Shown: one piece after another, positions 19,144-27,635 of the stretch
How positions within the stretch are numbered: the first letter of the stretch is position 1
Layout: every line of letters begins with the position of its first letter
From: an uncultured Chlorobiaceae bacterium
GTDB taxonomy: Bacteria > Bacteroidota > Chlorobiia > Chlorobiales > Chlorobiaceae
Length of the DNA: 64,000 nt
Reading direction: 5' to 3'
Assembly: GCA_903822595.1 (NCBI GenBank)
Contig: CAIJPS010000036.1
Span: 49,013 to 113,012, forward strand
The notes under the pieces: model-generated
The model's database searches: none
Told to the model about the DNA's origin: nothing
Seen by the model: only the letters and a program-made list of their open reading frames with translations
Position numbers and translations under genes: made by a program

Positions 19144-19422
19144 ATGTCACTTGAAAAAGCAAAGGCTTTTATTCAGGAAGTCATCAAAAGTAAGGAACTG
19201 AGCGGCAAGCTGGCGGCTTGCGCCAATGATGACGAGCGTATGCAACTTGCTGAATCTTCAGGTTTTGACTTTACCGTTGCAGAGATTAACCAAGCGAAAG
19301 CGGAGAGCACAGAGCTGTCCGATGAAGCCTTGGATAACGTGGCTGGAGGGGGAAAAGGAGAAGCTGGGGCAAAAGAGTGCAGTGACAAAACAGGGGCAAC
19401 ACTCTGCTATAATCTAAAGTAA
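19144..19422 (+). CDS. Nif11-leader RiPP precursor peptide with double-glycine cleavage site
   Basis: 92 aa. AGGAGAG lies about 5 nt before the ATG. The first about 69 residues form a Nif11-type leader (SLEKAKAFIQEVIKSKELSG, GFDFTVAEINQAK) ending in the cleavage motif ELSDEALDNVAGG. The predicted core is the last 23 residues: Gly/Ala/Lys-rich, with cysteines at core positions 10 and 19 and Thr at 14 and 17. Nif11 leaders direct peptides to modifying enzymes and to C39-peptidase ABC exporters. Both partner types are encoded nearby: the radical SAM/SPASM protein at 19866-21293 and the C39 ABC transporter at 25428-27620. The gene is monocistronic and converges on the maturase. The final peptide structure cannot be predicted. 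Confidence 0.9.
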   Translation: MSLEKAKAFIQEVIKSKELSGKLAACANDDERMQLAESSGFDFTVAEINQAKAESTELSDEALDNVAGGGKGEAGAKECSDKTGATLCYNLK

Positions 19423-19865
19423 ATTCATGATCAAAATGAGCGGGCGTTGGTAAAGGCGCAAACTCAACTTGAGGCTATCCCCAACCTGTTACTCAATTGT
19501 GCCGTGGTACTCATAAATCGTGCCACGGCATCAGTGTTAAGCTATTGTTCCGGTTATGTTGATCTTTTTCAGGATAGAGATACCGTATCCGGTTAAGCCG
19601 ATTTTTGTCATCGCCAGTCGACACAGATTATTATGCAGCAAAAGGTTACGTATTGCCAGAGTTTCTCGAATGAGTTTTTCTGCTCATAAGGCAGCGGCTT
19701 ATTTCCATCAGCACTGCAACCCTGTCACTGGCGAGCGGATTTTGCGTGTAGGATCCGTTTCAAGCTGCTGATAACCTTATCCCGATTGGATAGTAGAGTA
19801 AAGGGTAAGGTTTATGGCTTTAACAAATGGGTCATTAGTTCTGTTATGTTCCCGGGTTTTCGAAT
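19423..19865. other. 443-bp convergent intergenic region with one hairpin
   Basis: Between the precursor and the maturase genes. It contains an 11-bp stem (one G-T pair), TGCCGTGGTAC 19500-19510 with GTGCCACGGCA 19520-19530, 9-nt loop and no T tract; this may be a bidirectional 3' end or a remnant. No convincing gene is seen. The - strand reading of about 19547-19683 is faintly like a GTP cyclohydrolase II C-terminus but is stopped upstream. Confidence 0.5.
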
Positions 19866-21293
19866 TTATTTTCGGATTCCAGGAGTAGTTTCCTTTTTTG
19901 CAGGTTGCACCATGCGATAGCCTTTTGATGTTAGTGGTTTGGCAGAAGTCCCCATCAGGCTCAAAATTTCCCTGGTTCGGTAACTGTCGTAGTAGGCCTC
20001 GAGATAGGTAACGAGACGCTCTTTGTACAGCGAACAGAAGTTCTCATCTTTTTCGCCGAATTGCTGAACCCGTAATCGCGTGTTAACGCACCCGCCGCTG
20101 CAGATTGGCATCATAGAGCATTCCAGGCAGGTATCATCGTTGAAGGGGTCTGTTCCAATGCTGTACAACGCAACCAGATCCGGATTGTCGATGGGTTCTT
20201 CATTGTGAATATTCCCTATGGTCATTCCTTTTTTCCCCACATCTTTCCAGCATTTATAGAGCTCACCTTCCGGTCCGATCACAAATCCTGTATAACTGTT
20301 AGCCATACAGATATTAAACGGGTTTGCTTCTGGAAAAAATCCATTGCGGGGCATAACCCCATTGTTTTGGTAATCTGCGATAATGAAATCTGCCCATTCT
20401 GTATTGCACAAGACGCATTGGTAGTCATCCACATGGTTTTGTACCGTATTGATGTGACCAGGGTCAACCATAAGTTTTTTGCCCTTGAAGCGATCAAGGA
20501 GTTCAGTACGCAGAGAGTGGTATTCGTGCTGGTTTGTTTTGTCGATGTTTACCCGGATGTTGCATTTTCCCTTATATGATGAGTTCATCAGCGCTTCGAC
20601 ATTGTCGATAATCGTACGGAACGTAGCCCCTCCGTTTTTCAGCATTCTGCGTTTGTTATGTGTCGCTTCAAGGCCGTCCAGGGTGATTTGGACCGAATCG
20701 ATTTTAAGGTCATTTAATTGGCTGATTTTTTCCTTGTCAAGCAGGTAGCCGTTGGTCACCATACCTGCATCGGAAAAGAGCATGTCGAGTTTGGAAAAGC
20801 TTTCAGTAAGGGTTTTTATGGTTTCGAACGCCAGCGTTGGCTCTCCCCCGTACCATGTTACGGAAAGTTTTTTTATCTCTTTAAACCGCTTGATAACCGT
20901 CATCAGTTGGTCAATGGTTTTCGGACTCATGACCGTAGCGCTATTTTGAGAGTGCTCAAAGCAGTAGCCGCATCCAAAGTTGCATGCAAGCGTCGGGCAG
21001 ATCGTGAGAGAAAGTGTTGTGGCATTGAAACACTTTGCGTTACGCTGATAACGATTGAGCAATATTTTTTTTTGCTCAATCTGTTTATCTGAAAACACAA
21101 ATTGCTCCTCCAGAAGCAGTATAAAGTCTGGATCCGAAATGCTCAAAAGCTGTTGCGGGTTCTCACGAAGCTGTTCGAGTAGCCTGAAATGAGGTTCATC
21201 CAATTCAAGCAGAATATTTGAAAATGCATTGTAAAGGAAGTAACCGTAATTTTTTGAGTGAAACAGGGTATTATAGCGTGACCAGGATTTCAT
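19866..21293 (-). CDS. Radical SAM/SPASM peptide maturase (Nif11-associated)
   Basis: 475 aa. The first about 85 residues look like a RiPP-recognition/N-terminal domain (MKSWSRYNTLFHSKNYGYFL). The radical SAM cluster motif C-x3-C-x2-C lies at C104, C108 and C111 (CPTLACNFGCGYCFEH), followed by TWYGGEPTLAF and SVQITLDGLEATHNKRR. The C-terminal third has the cysteine pattern of a SPASM domain with auxiliary Fe-S clusters (NPFNICMAN, YKCWKDVG, CLECSMMPICSGGC, FCSLY). Such enzymes install thioether, C-C or other radical-made crosslinks in peptides; here the likely substrate is the precursor at 19144. A GNAT gene lies 55 bp upstream on the same strand, suggesting a two-gene operon divergent from the exporter. 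Confidence 0.88.
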   Translation of the reverse strand: MKSWSRYNTLFHSKNYGYFLYNAFSNILLELDEPHFRLLEQLRENPQQLLSISDPDFILLLEEQFVFSDKQIEQKKILLNRYQRNAKCFNATTLSLTICPTLACNFGCGYCFEHSQNSATVMSPKTIDQLMTVIKRFKEIKKLSVTWYGGEPTLAFETIKTLTESFSKLDMLFSDAGMVTNGYLLDKEKISQLNDLKIDSVQITLDGLEATHNKRRMLKNGGATFRTIIDNVEALMNSSYKGKCNIRVNIDKTNQHEYHSLRTELLDRFKGKKLMVDPGHINTVQNHVDDYQCVLCNTEWADFIIADYQNNGVMPRNGFFPEANPFNICMANSYTGFVIGPEGELYKCWKDVGKKGMTIGNIHNEEPIDNPDLVALYSIGTDPFNDDTCLECSMMPICSGGCVNTRLRVQQFGEKDENFCSLYKERLVTYLEAYYDSYRTREILSLMGTSAKPLTSKGYRMVQPAKKETTPGIRK

Positions 21294-21348
21294 GGCGTAG
21301 AATGAATTGTTTATTAATACTCAATTTTTTCTGGCTATTACTCTTCTT

Positions 21349-22353
21349 TTATGGTTGTAAATTACATTGTGCTTTTCGGGACTCATAGATTTCAAAACAA
21401 TGAGGATTCAGCCTTTTTCGAGCAAAATTAAGCTGCTTGATCGAATTGAATGATGTCGCGAAGATGCCTTTTGGCCGCTCTTTGCGAATTGGACTTGCGG
21501 CGTGGAGTTTCCCGGCGGTGGCGGCAACCAGTGGGCCGAATCCTTTTGCTGTACGCAGTTTTGGATGAACAAAAAGAGTGCGGTAGCAAAGTGCATCAGC
21601 GACCAACGGTGCACGAATTAAGGTCATCCATGCAACAATGTCACCTCCGGAGCGGAGTCCGACGCTTATTTCAGGGACAAGATACTCCTCTTCAGCAAAG
21701 GGCGAGAGATTTTCAGGGATATCACCTGCTGCAATATCGGTATTGATGCGAACACGTTCTTCATCTGTTATTTTGTCCATGGTAAACAATTGGTATCCGG
21801 GAGGAGGGGTTGAGACGGCATCAAGCCAGGATGCCGTTTCCATATCCCCGATCCTGAATATCGATAGCTCCATAGACGGGACAGGTGCACCCCACCCACT
21901 TGATGCAATCAGGTGTTCAAACGCAGCAAGTGATTTTATTTTAGTTGTGTATCCGGTTATCAGCCTCACATAACCAAGGTCACGGCTTTTTTGTGTCAAC
22001 ACTTGCAGAAGAGCGTTGGCAATACTGCGCCGTCGCCATTGAGGATCAGTCATAACCGAAATCAACTTCAGTGCATTTTTTTTTTCATTGTAAGAAAAAT
22101 TATCCATTACAGAAGGAGGCTCTGCGAGGACAAGTCCAACAGGAATTCCCTTCGACCGAGCCACAAGAGCAAGAATCTTTTCGTTGGTTGTATTCACTGC
22201 CTTTTCAAGCAAAACGCGGTATGATGGAAACGTGAGGTGCGAAACTGCGCTTAAATCATCTGGTAAGAGAGGAGTGATCGTTATGTCTGATCCTGAAATA
22301 TCGTATGGGGGAACGATTGAACCAGATGATTGGAATGAAAAAGGTGAAGGCAT
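21349..22353 (-). CDS. Tandem GNAT-family N-acetyltransferase
   Basis: 334 aa, about twice a single GNAT domain. The N-terminal half has a recognisable acetyl-CoA loop: LISVMTDPQWRRRSIANALL (strand 4, then the R-x2-x-G/S-x-A pyrophosphate loop), then LGYVRLITGYTTK. The C-terminal half has IVAWMTLIRAPLVADALCYR and FVHPKLRTAKGFGPLVAATA, a less canonical second loop. It precedes the radical SAM gene and is divergent from the exporter. It might N-acetylate the peptide or protect the producer by acetylating it, but no direct evidence links it to the peptide. Confidence 0.72.
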   Translation of the reverse strand: MPSPFSFQSSGSIVPPYDISGSDITITPLLPDDLSAVSHLTFPSYRVLLEKAVNTTNEKILALVARSKGIPVGLVLAEPPSVMDNFSYNEKKNALKLISVMTDPQWRRRSIANALLQVLTQKSRDLGYVRLITGYTTKIKSLAAFEHLIASSGWGAPVPSMELSIFRIGDMETASWLDAVSTPPPGYQLFTMDKITDEERVRINTDIAAGDIPENLSPFAEEEYLVPEISVGLRSGGDIVAWMTLIRAPLVADALCYRTLFVHPKLRTAKGFGPLVAATAGKLHAASPIRKERPKGIFATSFNSIKQLNFARKRLNPHCFEIYESRKAQCNLQP

Positions 22354-22745
22354 AGATGTTTCTATTATTGATGGCAGATACTCATTGATAGACCGGCTGT
22401 TTTTTGGTTCATTTCACTTTATTCCTCAAAATAAAATATTTTAGTAAAAAAAGCGCATTGTGGTAGTCTGTCTCGGCCCTGATTATTTGAAAATTACTTT
22501 ATATTTAAAAAGTATTGATTGCGGGTAATGGCTTGGCGGTGATCGTGACCGTGTTATGGTTGGTTCTGGTAGTTGGCTTTGATTAATGCTGCAATTGTTT
22601 TTTGTATGTCGATGTAGATAAGTGACGTGGTTCTGTTGCTGCTCACATGCATTATCGAGTTGATGGCTGAAAAGAGGTGCAGAGTTTCATGCGCTTTTGC
22701 AACGTTGCCGTTGTGAAAGAGGAAAATCTTTGAGAAGCATTAGCT
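22354..22745. promoter_or_regulatory. 392-bp divergent intergenic region between modification and export operons
   Basis: It separates the start of the - strand GNAT/radical SAM pair from the start of the + strand export operon and so must hold promoters for both. The part near 22470-22520 is AT-rich (TTGAAAATTACTTTATATTT). No gene of any size with a plausible RBS and no Nif11-like ORF is seen; the - strand frame that continues upstream of the GNAT start is not family-like. Confidence 0.5.
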
Positions 22746-23867
22746 ATGGCTCTTGAATTCAGAAAGGAAGCGCTTAAAAAGCTGAGTTCGCCCGATGACC
22801 TTGACAGGTTAATGCCTGTTACTGATTCTCGGGGCTGGATCGCATTAATTGCTGGCGGAGTATTTCTGTTTGCAGTGGTTATCTGGGGGTTTTGGGGGAA
22901 AATACCGGTTACGATTCCTGGTGAGGGGATCACCATGGTGACGGGTTCCATTGATGCTATTTATCTTCGTACGAGCGGAGTTCTCAGGCAGTTTACCGTA
23001 AAGGGTGGTGATGTGGTCCAAAAGGGTCAGCTTCTTGCTGTTGTTGAACAACCCGATTTGAGCCAGGCAGTTGAAACCGCTCGATCAGAAACAGAGTTTC
23101 TGAACCAGCATCAGAAAGAACGAAACGCTTTTCTTCAAAAGACGATCTCTTCTCTTGCTGAAAGGGTTTCCCGTCTCAATGTCTTGTTTAAGGATGGTCT
23201 CGTTGAAAAGGCGCTTGTTATTGGAGCTGAACAGGATTTGATGAATGCTAAAAACGAACTGTACGGTGCTCAAGAAAAAAATGCTGCAATTGACCGACGT
23301 TATAATTCTACATGGTATAATTATAAATGGCAGACCAATGTGACAGCTCCCTACTCAGGCAAAGTGACTGAGATTCAGTATAATAATGGCGATTTTGTCA
23401 GTACTGGCAGATATTTATTGTTGCTTGAGCGTACGGATGCTACCGGGAAGTCATCAGATGGGCTTTTGGTCTACCTGTATGTGTCTGCCGAGAATGCCAA
23501 AAATGCCAGGAAGGGTATGATGGTTTATATTTCCCCATTAACTGTCGCACCTGAAGAGTTTGGACATATAGTCGGGGATGTAATCTCGGTGAGTGAATAT
23601 CCCGAAACCCCTGCATCTATCGAAAACGATATCAATGAGTCGTTGGCAATGAAGTTTTCTTCGAAGGGTCCTGTCTACAAAGTTATTGTCAAACTTCGGC
23701 GAAATGCTTCATCCTACAGTGGATATCTCTGGACATCAGGTAAAGGTCCACGGATATCAGTAACATCCGGGACAATCTGCTCAGGACAAATTAATGCTGA
23801 AGATTATCGCCCGGTGGATCTTGTTATTCCTGTTTTTAAAAAAATTATCCTTGGCCAGACCCGTTAA
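22746..23867 (+). CDS. HlyD-type membrane fusion protein of the RiPP exporter (NHLM secretion-protein type)
   Basis: 373 aa. Short cytoplasmic N-terminus, one membrane segment (about residues 30-48: IALIAGGVFLFAVVIWGFWG), a biotinyl-lipoyl-like hairpin half (VTGSIDAIYLRTSGVLRQF, VKGGDVVQKGQLLAVVEQPD), a coiled-coil region (about 100-190), the second lipoyl half (VTAPYSGKVTEIQYNNGDFV), and a beta-barrel end. It bridges the inner-membrane ABC transporter to the outer-membrane channel. It is the first gene of the export operon. The stop is one base before the next gene's start codon. Confidence 0.85.
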   Translation: MALEFRKEALKKLSSPDDLDRLMPVTDSRGWIALIAGGVFLFAVVIWGFWGKIPVTIPGEGITMVTGSIDAIYLRTSGVLRQFTVKGGDVVQKGQLLAVVEQPDLSQAVETARSETEFLNQHQKERNAFLQKTISSLAERVSRLNVLFKDGLVEKALVIGAEQDLMNAKNELYGAQEKNAAIDRRYNSTWYNYKWQTNVTAPYSGKVTEIQYNNGDFVSTGRYLLLLERTDATGKSSDGLLVYLYVSAENAKNARKGMMVYISPLTVAPEEFGHIVGDVISVSEYPETPASIENDINESLAMKFSSKGPVYKVIVKLRRNASSYSGYLWTSGKGPRISVTSGTICSGQINAEDYRPVDLVIPVFKKIILGQTR

Positions 23868-23868
23868 G

Positions 23869-25431
23869 ATGCTGTACCTGCGTGATTCCGTTTGGTTTGT
23901 ATCACTCCTTGACTTTTTCAGCGGAAAGGTACTTCCGTTTTTTTTCAGTCTTGCTGTAGTGGTATTGTTTCCCTTCAGGGCAACGGCATCGGTCTCTCTA
24001 CTTGATGTGGTGAGAACTGCGCTTGTTCAGGCGCCAGGAGTGCAGTTGCAGAGAGAAACTTTGAGGAGTTCAGAGGGCGACGTGTTGGCAGCGCGTTCGG
24101 TGTTCGATCCACAGGTGTTACTCTCTGTTGGTTACCGTCATGATGCATTCTCTGCATTTTCCGGGACAGAGCTGAAAACCCTTACCTCTACACTCTCATC
24201 AAGTACCTTGCTTCCTTTTGGCTTGACGGTCCGACCAGAGATCTCTGTTGTGGGTGCCACACCATCAGGCGAGATGTCGAGCAGCCAGGCATCGTCCGGT
24301 ATTACGTTTACACTGCCTCTTATGGAGGGGCTTGGAGAGAACTCCTCCCGGACATCGCTCTCTGCCTATCGGAAGGCGTATCAAGCTGAGAGCTGCTTGT
24401 TGCAGCATACCGCCTCCTCTACTATTTATGGTGCAGCTCGCGCTTACTGGAATTATGTCTTTGCGTACAGGGCACTGAAGCTTGATCGTCAGCTTCGTGA
24501 AAAGGCTGAGGAGAGTTTCAATGCAACCAGGATTCTTGCCGGAGCGGGGGAAATCGCTATGATCAGGTCAGACCAGGCATCGGCCTACCTTCAGCAGGCG
24601 AAAGTTAATGAGGTCAGTAGCGTCCAATTGCTTCGTCAGGCGTGGAATGATCTCCTTCTTGCTATGGGCAGTTCTACTGCAGGACGTGAAAATCCTGAAG
24701 AACCAGTTGACCCCTTTCCTCTTCCTGATGATGGTCTCTCTTTGCTCAATAACGATAAAGTCTTGCAAGCTGAAGCACTCTCCTCTCGTGCTGATTTGAA
24801 GGCGCTTCGCTTGCAAAGTGATGCTGCAAATGATCTCCTTGCAGGGAGTCGTAACAGAATGAAGCCAAAAATAGATCTTGATCTATGGGCTGGATATAGT
24901 GGGCAGCATAAAGGGGTCGCGTTTTCAGATTATCTCACTTCGCTTGCCAGCGATGTCCCGGGTCTCAATGTTTCGGCAACACTTCGCTACATGTTTGCTG
25001 CTGGTAATCATAGTGATGAGGCCGCACTTATCCTCAGCCGTTCGCAGTATGAAAAATCATTGATTACTCGTCAGGAACTGGAGCGAAATATTACTGGAGG
25101 AGTGTCGCTGGCATCGGAATCGGTAAAAAATGCTGCTGCTGTATGGCATCTCAGTATGCAGAGCGCAAGCACCTATCGTTTGCTTGATGCAGCGGAGTTC
25201 AAAAAATACCGTATGGGTATGTCAGATCTTTTCAAGGTGCAGACGGTTAGCACCGATCTTGCTAATGCTGAAAAGCAGCTTCTTGCTGCTGAGCAAGCCT
25301 ATGCAATTTCATTGCTCACTCTTCGTTTTCAAGTAGCAGCGCTTATGCGTGTGCAGGATGGCAGCTATAGTGTTGAGCAGCAAGATCTCGTTTCCATTCC
25401 GCTACTCAATAACACCAGTAACAAGCCATGA
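23869..25431 (+). CDS. TolC-family outer-membrane efflux protein
   Basis: 520 aa from ATG 23869, one base after the HlyD stop; the frame continues upstream only inside the HlyD gene. A signal peptide follows a short N-terminal extension (KVLPFFFSLAVVVLFP, cleavage near RATAS). Typical duplicated OEP helical repeats are seen, including SLLDVVRTALVQAPGVQL and the helix-turn segment around YRLLDAAEFKKYRMGMSDLF. It forms the trans-periplasmic channel for the peptide exporter. Its TGA overlaps the ATG of the ABC transporter gene (ATGA), indicating translational coupling. Confidence 0.85.
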   Translation: MLYLRDSVWFVSLLDFFSGKVLPFFFSLAVVVLFPFRATASVSLLDVVRTALVQAPGVQLQRETLRSSEGDVLAARSVFDPQVLLSVGYRHDAFSAFSGTELKTLTSTLSSSTLLPFGLTVRPEISVVGATPSGEMSSSQASSGITFTLPLMEGLGENSSRTSLSAYRKAYQAESCLLQHTASSTIYGAARAYWNYVFAYRALKLDRQLREKAEESFNATRILAGAGEIAMIRSDQASAYLQQAKVNEVSSVQLLRQAWNDLLLAMGSSTAGRENPEEPVDPFPLPDDGLSLLNNDKVLQAEALSSRADLKALRLQSDAANDLLAGSRNRMKPKIDLDLWAGYSGQHKGVAFSDYLTSLASDVPGLNVSATLRYMFAAGNHSDEAALILSRSQYEKSLITRQELERNITGGVSLASESVKNAAAVWHLSMQSASTYRLLDAAEFKKYRMGMSDLFKVQTVSTDLANAEKQLLAAEQAYAISLLTLRFQVAALMRVQDGSYSVEQQDLVSIPLLNNTSNKP

Positions 25432-27620
25432 GAGCGCAAAAAGAACAACTGCCATGGAAAGAGGCGCGCTTCAAAACGCCAACGGTGCTGCAGATGGAGG
25501 CGGTGGAGTGTGGTGCAGCGTCTCTTGCCATGATTCTTGCCTATTATGGCAAGTTTGAACCGCTTGAAAAGTTAAGGGAAGCATGCGGAGTTTCGCGCGA
25601 TGGCAGCAAGGCAAGCAGCCTGATCAAGGCAGCACGAACCTATGGTCTTATAGCTAAGGGGTTTCGAATGGAGCCTGAAGGGATATTTGAAAAGACTCTT
25701 CCGATGATTCTTTTCTGGAACCTTTACCATTTTGTGGTACTCGAAGGGTACAAAAATGGCATATACTACATTAATGATCCCGGTTCAGGCCCACGGAAGG
25801 TAACGCAGGACGAGTTCAGTGACTCATTTTCCGGCGTTGTGTTGACCTTTTCGCCAACAGCAGATTTCAAGAAGGGCGGAAAACCCTTCAGCCTGGTGGA
25901 TGCCCTGAAAAAGAGATTGCCCGGCCTCGAGCTAGCGCTGGTTTATATTGTGCTTGTCAGCCTTTTGCTTGTTCTTCCCGGTCTTGTAGTCCCGTCTTTT
26001 TTACGTATTTTCATTGACTTTATCCTGGTAAAAGGGATGATCGGCTGGATCAAGCCACTGCTTGTTGGCATGATTTTAACAGCCCTGTTACAGGGTGCTC
26101 TCTCATGGCTCAAAGAGTATTATCTGCTCAGGGCTGAAACGAAGCTTGCCCTTACCTCCTCGACCAAATTTTTCAACCATGTTTTTGCTCTGCCAATCAG
26201 GTTTTTCTCCATGCGCCAGGCTGGAGAAATATCCAATCGTGTTCAGTTGAACGACAAGGTCGCGACTCTCGTGGCCGGTGACCTTTCCTCAAACGCTCTG
26301 AATATACTGCTGATCTGTTTTTATGCACTGCTGATGTTTCAATATGACATAGTGTTGACTGCCGTTGCAATTGTAATTGCGGCAATGAATGGTGTCGCGC
26401 TCAAATATGTCTCTCGCCGTCGTATTGTGCTGAACCAGAAGTTCCAGCAGGATAACGGCAAGCTTCTCGGTACAACTTTTTACGGTATCAAATCTATTGA
26501 AAGCATCAAGGCCTCAGGTGCAGAACAGGACTTTTTTTCGCGCTGGTCCGGGCTGTACGCCAATATGATAACGGGTCGGCAGACATTGGAAGTTTCAACA
26601 GTTTTTCTACTGGCTATTCCTCCATTCCTTCAGACTGTTGGCAACATTGTAATCCTTGCTGCCGGTTCGCTGCGGGTGATGGAAGGTGCACTCACTATGG
26701 GTATGCTGATTGCCTTTCAGAGTCTTCTTTTATCTTTTCTTGCTCCTGTGAACCAGATGGTGACCCTGGGTCAGAAATTACAGGAGGCTGAGGGTGACAT
26801 GCAGCGCCTTGATGATGTCATGAATAATGACACGGCACTTGCTGAAGATGATGATGAGAGCATCAGTCTCAACAACAACAAAACCGGGATGCCTGTAAAA
26901 CTTGCCGGCTTTGTAGAACTCAAGAATGTTACTTTTGGTTACAATCCTCTGGAACCTCCGCTTATCACCGATTTTTCTCTCAAGCTTACCCCTGGTTCAC
27001 GAGTAGCGCTTGTTGGTGGTTCAGGTTCTGGCAAATCAACCATATCCAAAATTGTTGCGGGTCTTTACGAACCATGGAGTGGGGAAGTGCTCTTTGATGG
27101 TAAACCAAGGAGCGAGATTTCTCGAAGGGTCATGATTGATTCTCTTGGGATGGTAGACCAGGATATCACGCTTTTTGAAGGTACCATTGCCGAAAATATT
27201 GCCATGTGGGATAGCACCATTCCGCAGCAGGATATTGCCCGTGCAGCGGAGGATGCTGCAATCCACGATGTTATTGCTTCCCGTACGGGTGGTTATCAGG
27301 GGGTTCTGACGGAAGGCGGCAACAATTTCAGTGGAGGTCAGCGTCAGAGAATGGAAATTGCCCGTGCTCTTGCCATAGATCCTTCCATTCTTGTGCTTGA
27401 TGAAGCTACCAGTGCTCTTGACCCGGCTACAGAAAAGGTAATCGATGGTCATATCCGCAGCAGGGGATGTACTTGCCTGATTGTTGCTCACCGGTTGAGT
27501 ACCATTCGTGATTGTGAAGAAATTATCGTGCTTGAACATGGTCAGGTGAAAGAGCGGGGAACGCATGCATCTCTTATGGCGGCAAACGGTGTCTATGCGG
27601 CTTTGATCAAAACGGGGTAG
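25428..27620 (+). CDS. C39-peptidase ABC transporter (NHLM/Nif11-type bacteriocin exporter 1)
   Basis: 730 aa with three modules. The peptidase C39 domain (about residues 15-135) has catalytic C28 (QMEAVECGAASLAMIL), H101 (LYHFVVLEGYKNG) and D117 (INDPGSG). The transmembrane domain (about 165-450) has six helices. The ATP-binding domain (about 495-730) has Walker A GGSGSGKST, signature FSGGQRQR, Walker B ILVLDEATSALD, and the switch histidine in IVAHRLST. It cleaves leaders after GG and exports the core peptide. All catalytic residues are intact, so the precursor at 19144 is a plausible substrate. Confidence 0.92.
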   Translation: MRAQKEQLPWKEARFKTPTVLQMEAVECGAASLAMILAYYGKFEPLEKLREACGVSRDGSKASSLIKAARTYGLIAKGFRMEPEGIFEKTLPMILFWNLYHFVVLEGYKNGIYYINDPGSGPRKVTQDEFSDSFSGVVLTFSPTADFKKGGKPFSLVDALKKRLPGLELALVYIVLVSLLLVLPGLVVPSFLRIFIDFILVKGMIGWIKPLLVGMILTALLQGALSWLKEYYLLRAETKLALTSSTKFFNHVFALPIRFFSMRQAGEISNRVQLNDKVATLVAGDLSSNALNILLICFYALLMFQYDIVLTAVAIVIAAMNGVALKYVSRRRIVLNQKFQQDNGKLLGTTFYGIKSIESIKASGAEQDFFSRWSGLYANMITGRQTLEVSTVFLLAIPPFLQTVGNIVILAAGSLRVMEGALTMGMLIAFQSLLLSFLAPVNQMVTLGQKLQEAEGDMQRLDDVMNNDTALAEDDDESISLNNNKTGMPVKLAGFVELKNVTFGYNPLEPPLITDFSLKLTPGSRVALVGGSGSGKSTISKIVAGLYEPWSGEVLFDGKPRSEISRRVMIDSLGMVDQDITLFEGTIAENIAMWDSTIPQQDIARAAEDAAIHDVIASRTGGYQGVLTEGGNNFSGGQRQRMEIARALAIDPSILVLDEATSALDPATEKVIDGHIRSRGCTCLIVAHRLSTIRDCEEIIVLEHGQVKERGTHASLMAANGVYAALIKTG

Positions 27621-27635
27621 TATCCAAATCTTTCT

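Noticed and set aside
19556..19771. 71-aa + strand open frame between precursor and maturase
   Set aside because: No RBS, no leader motif, no family resemblance.
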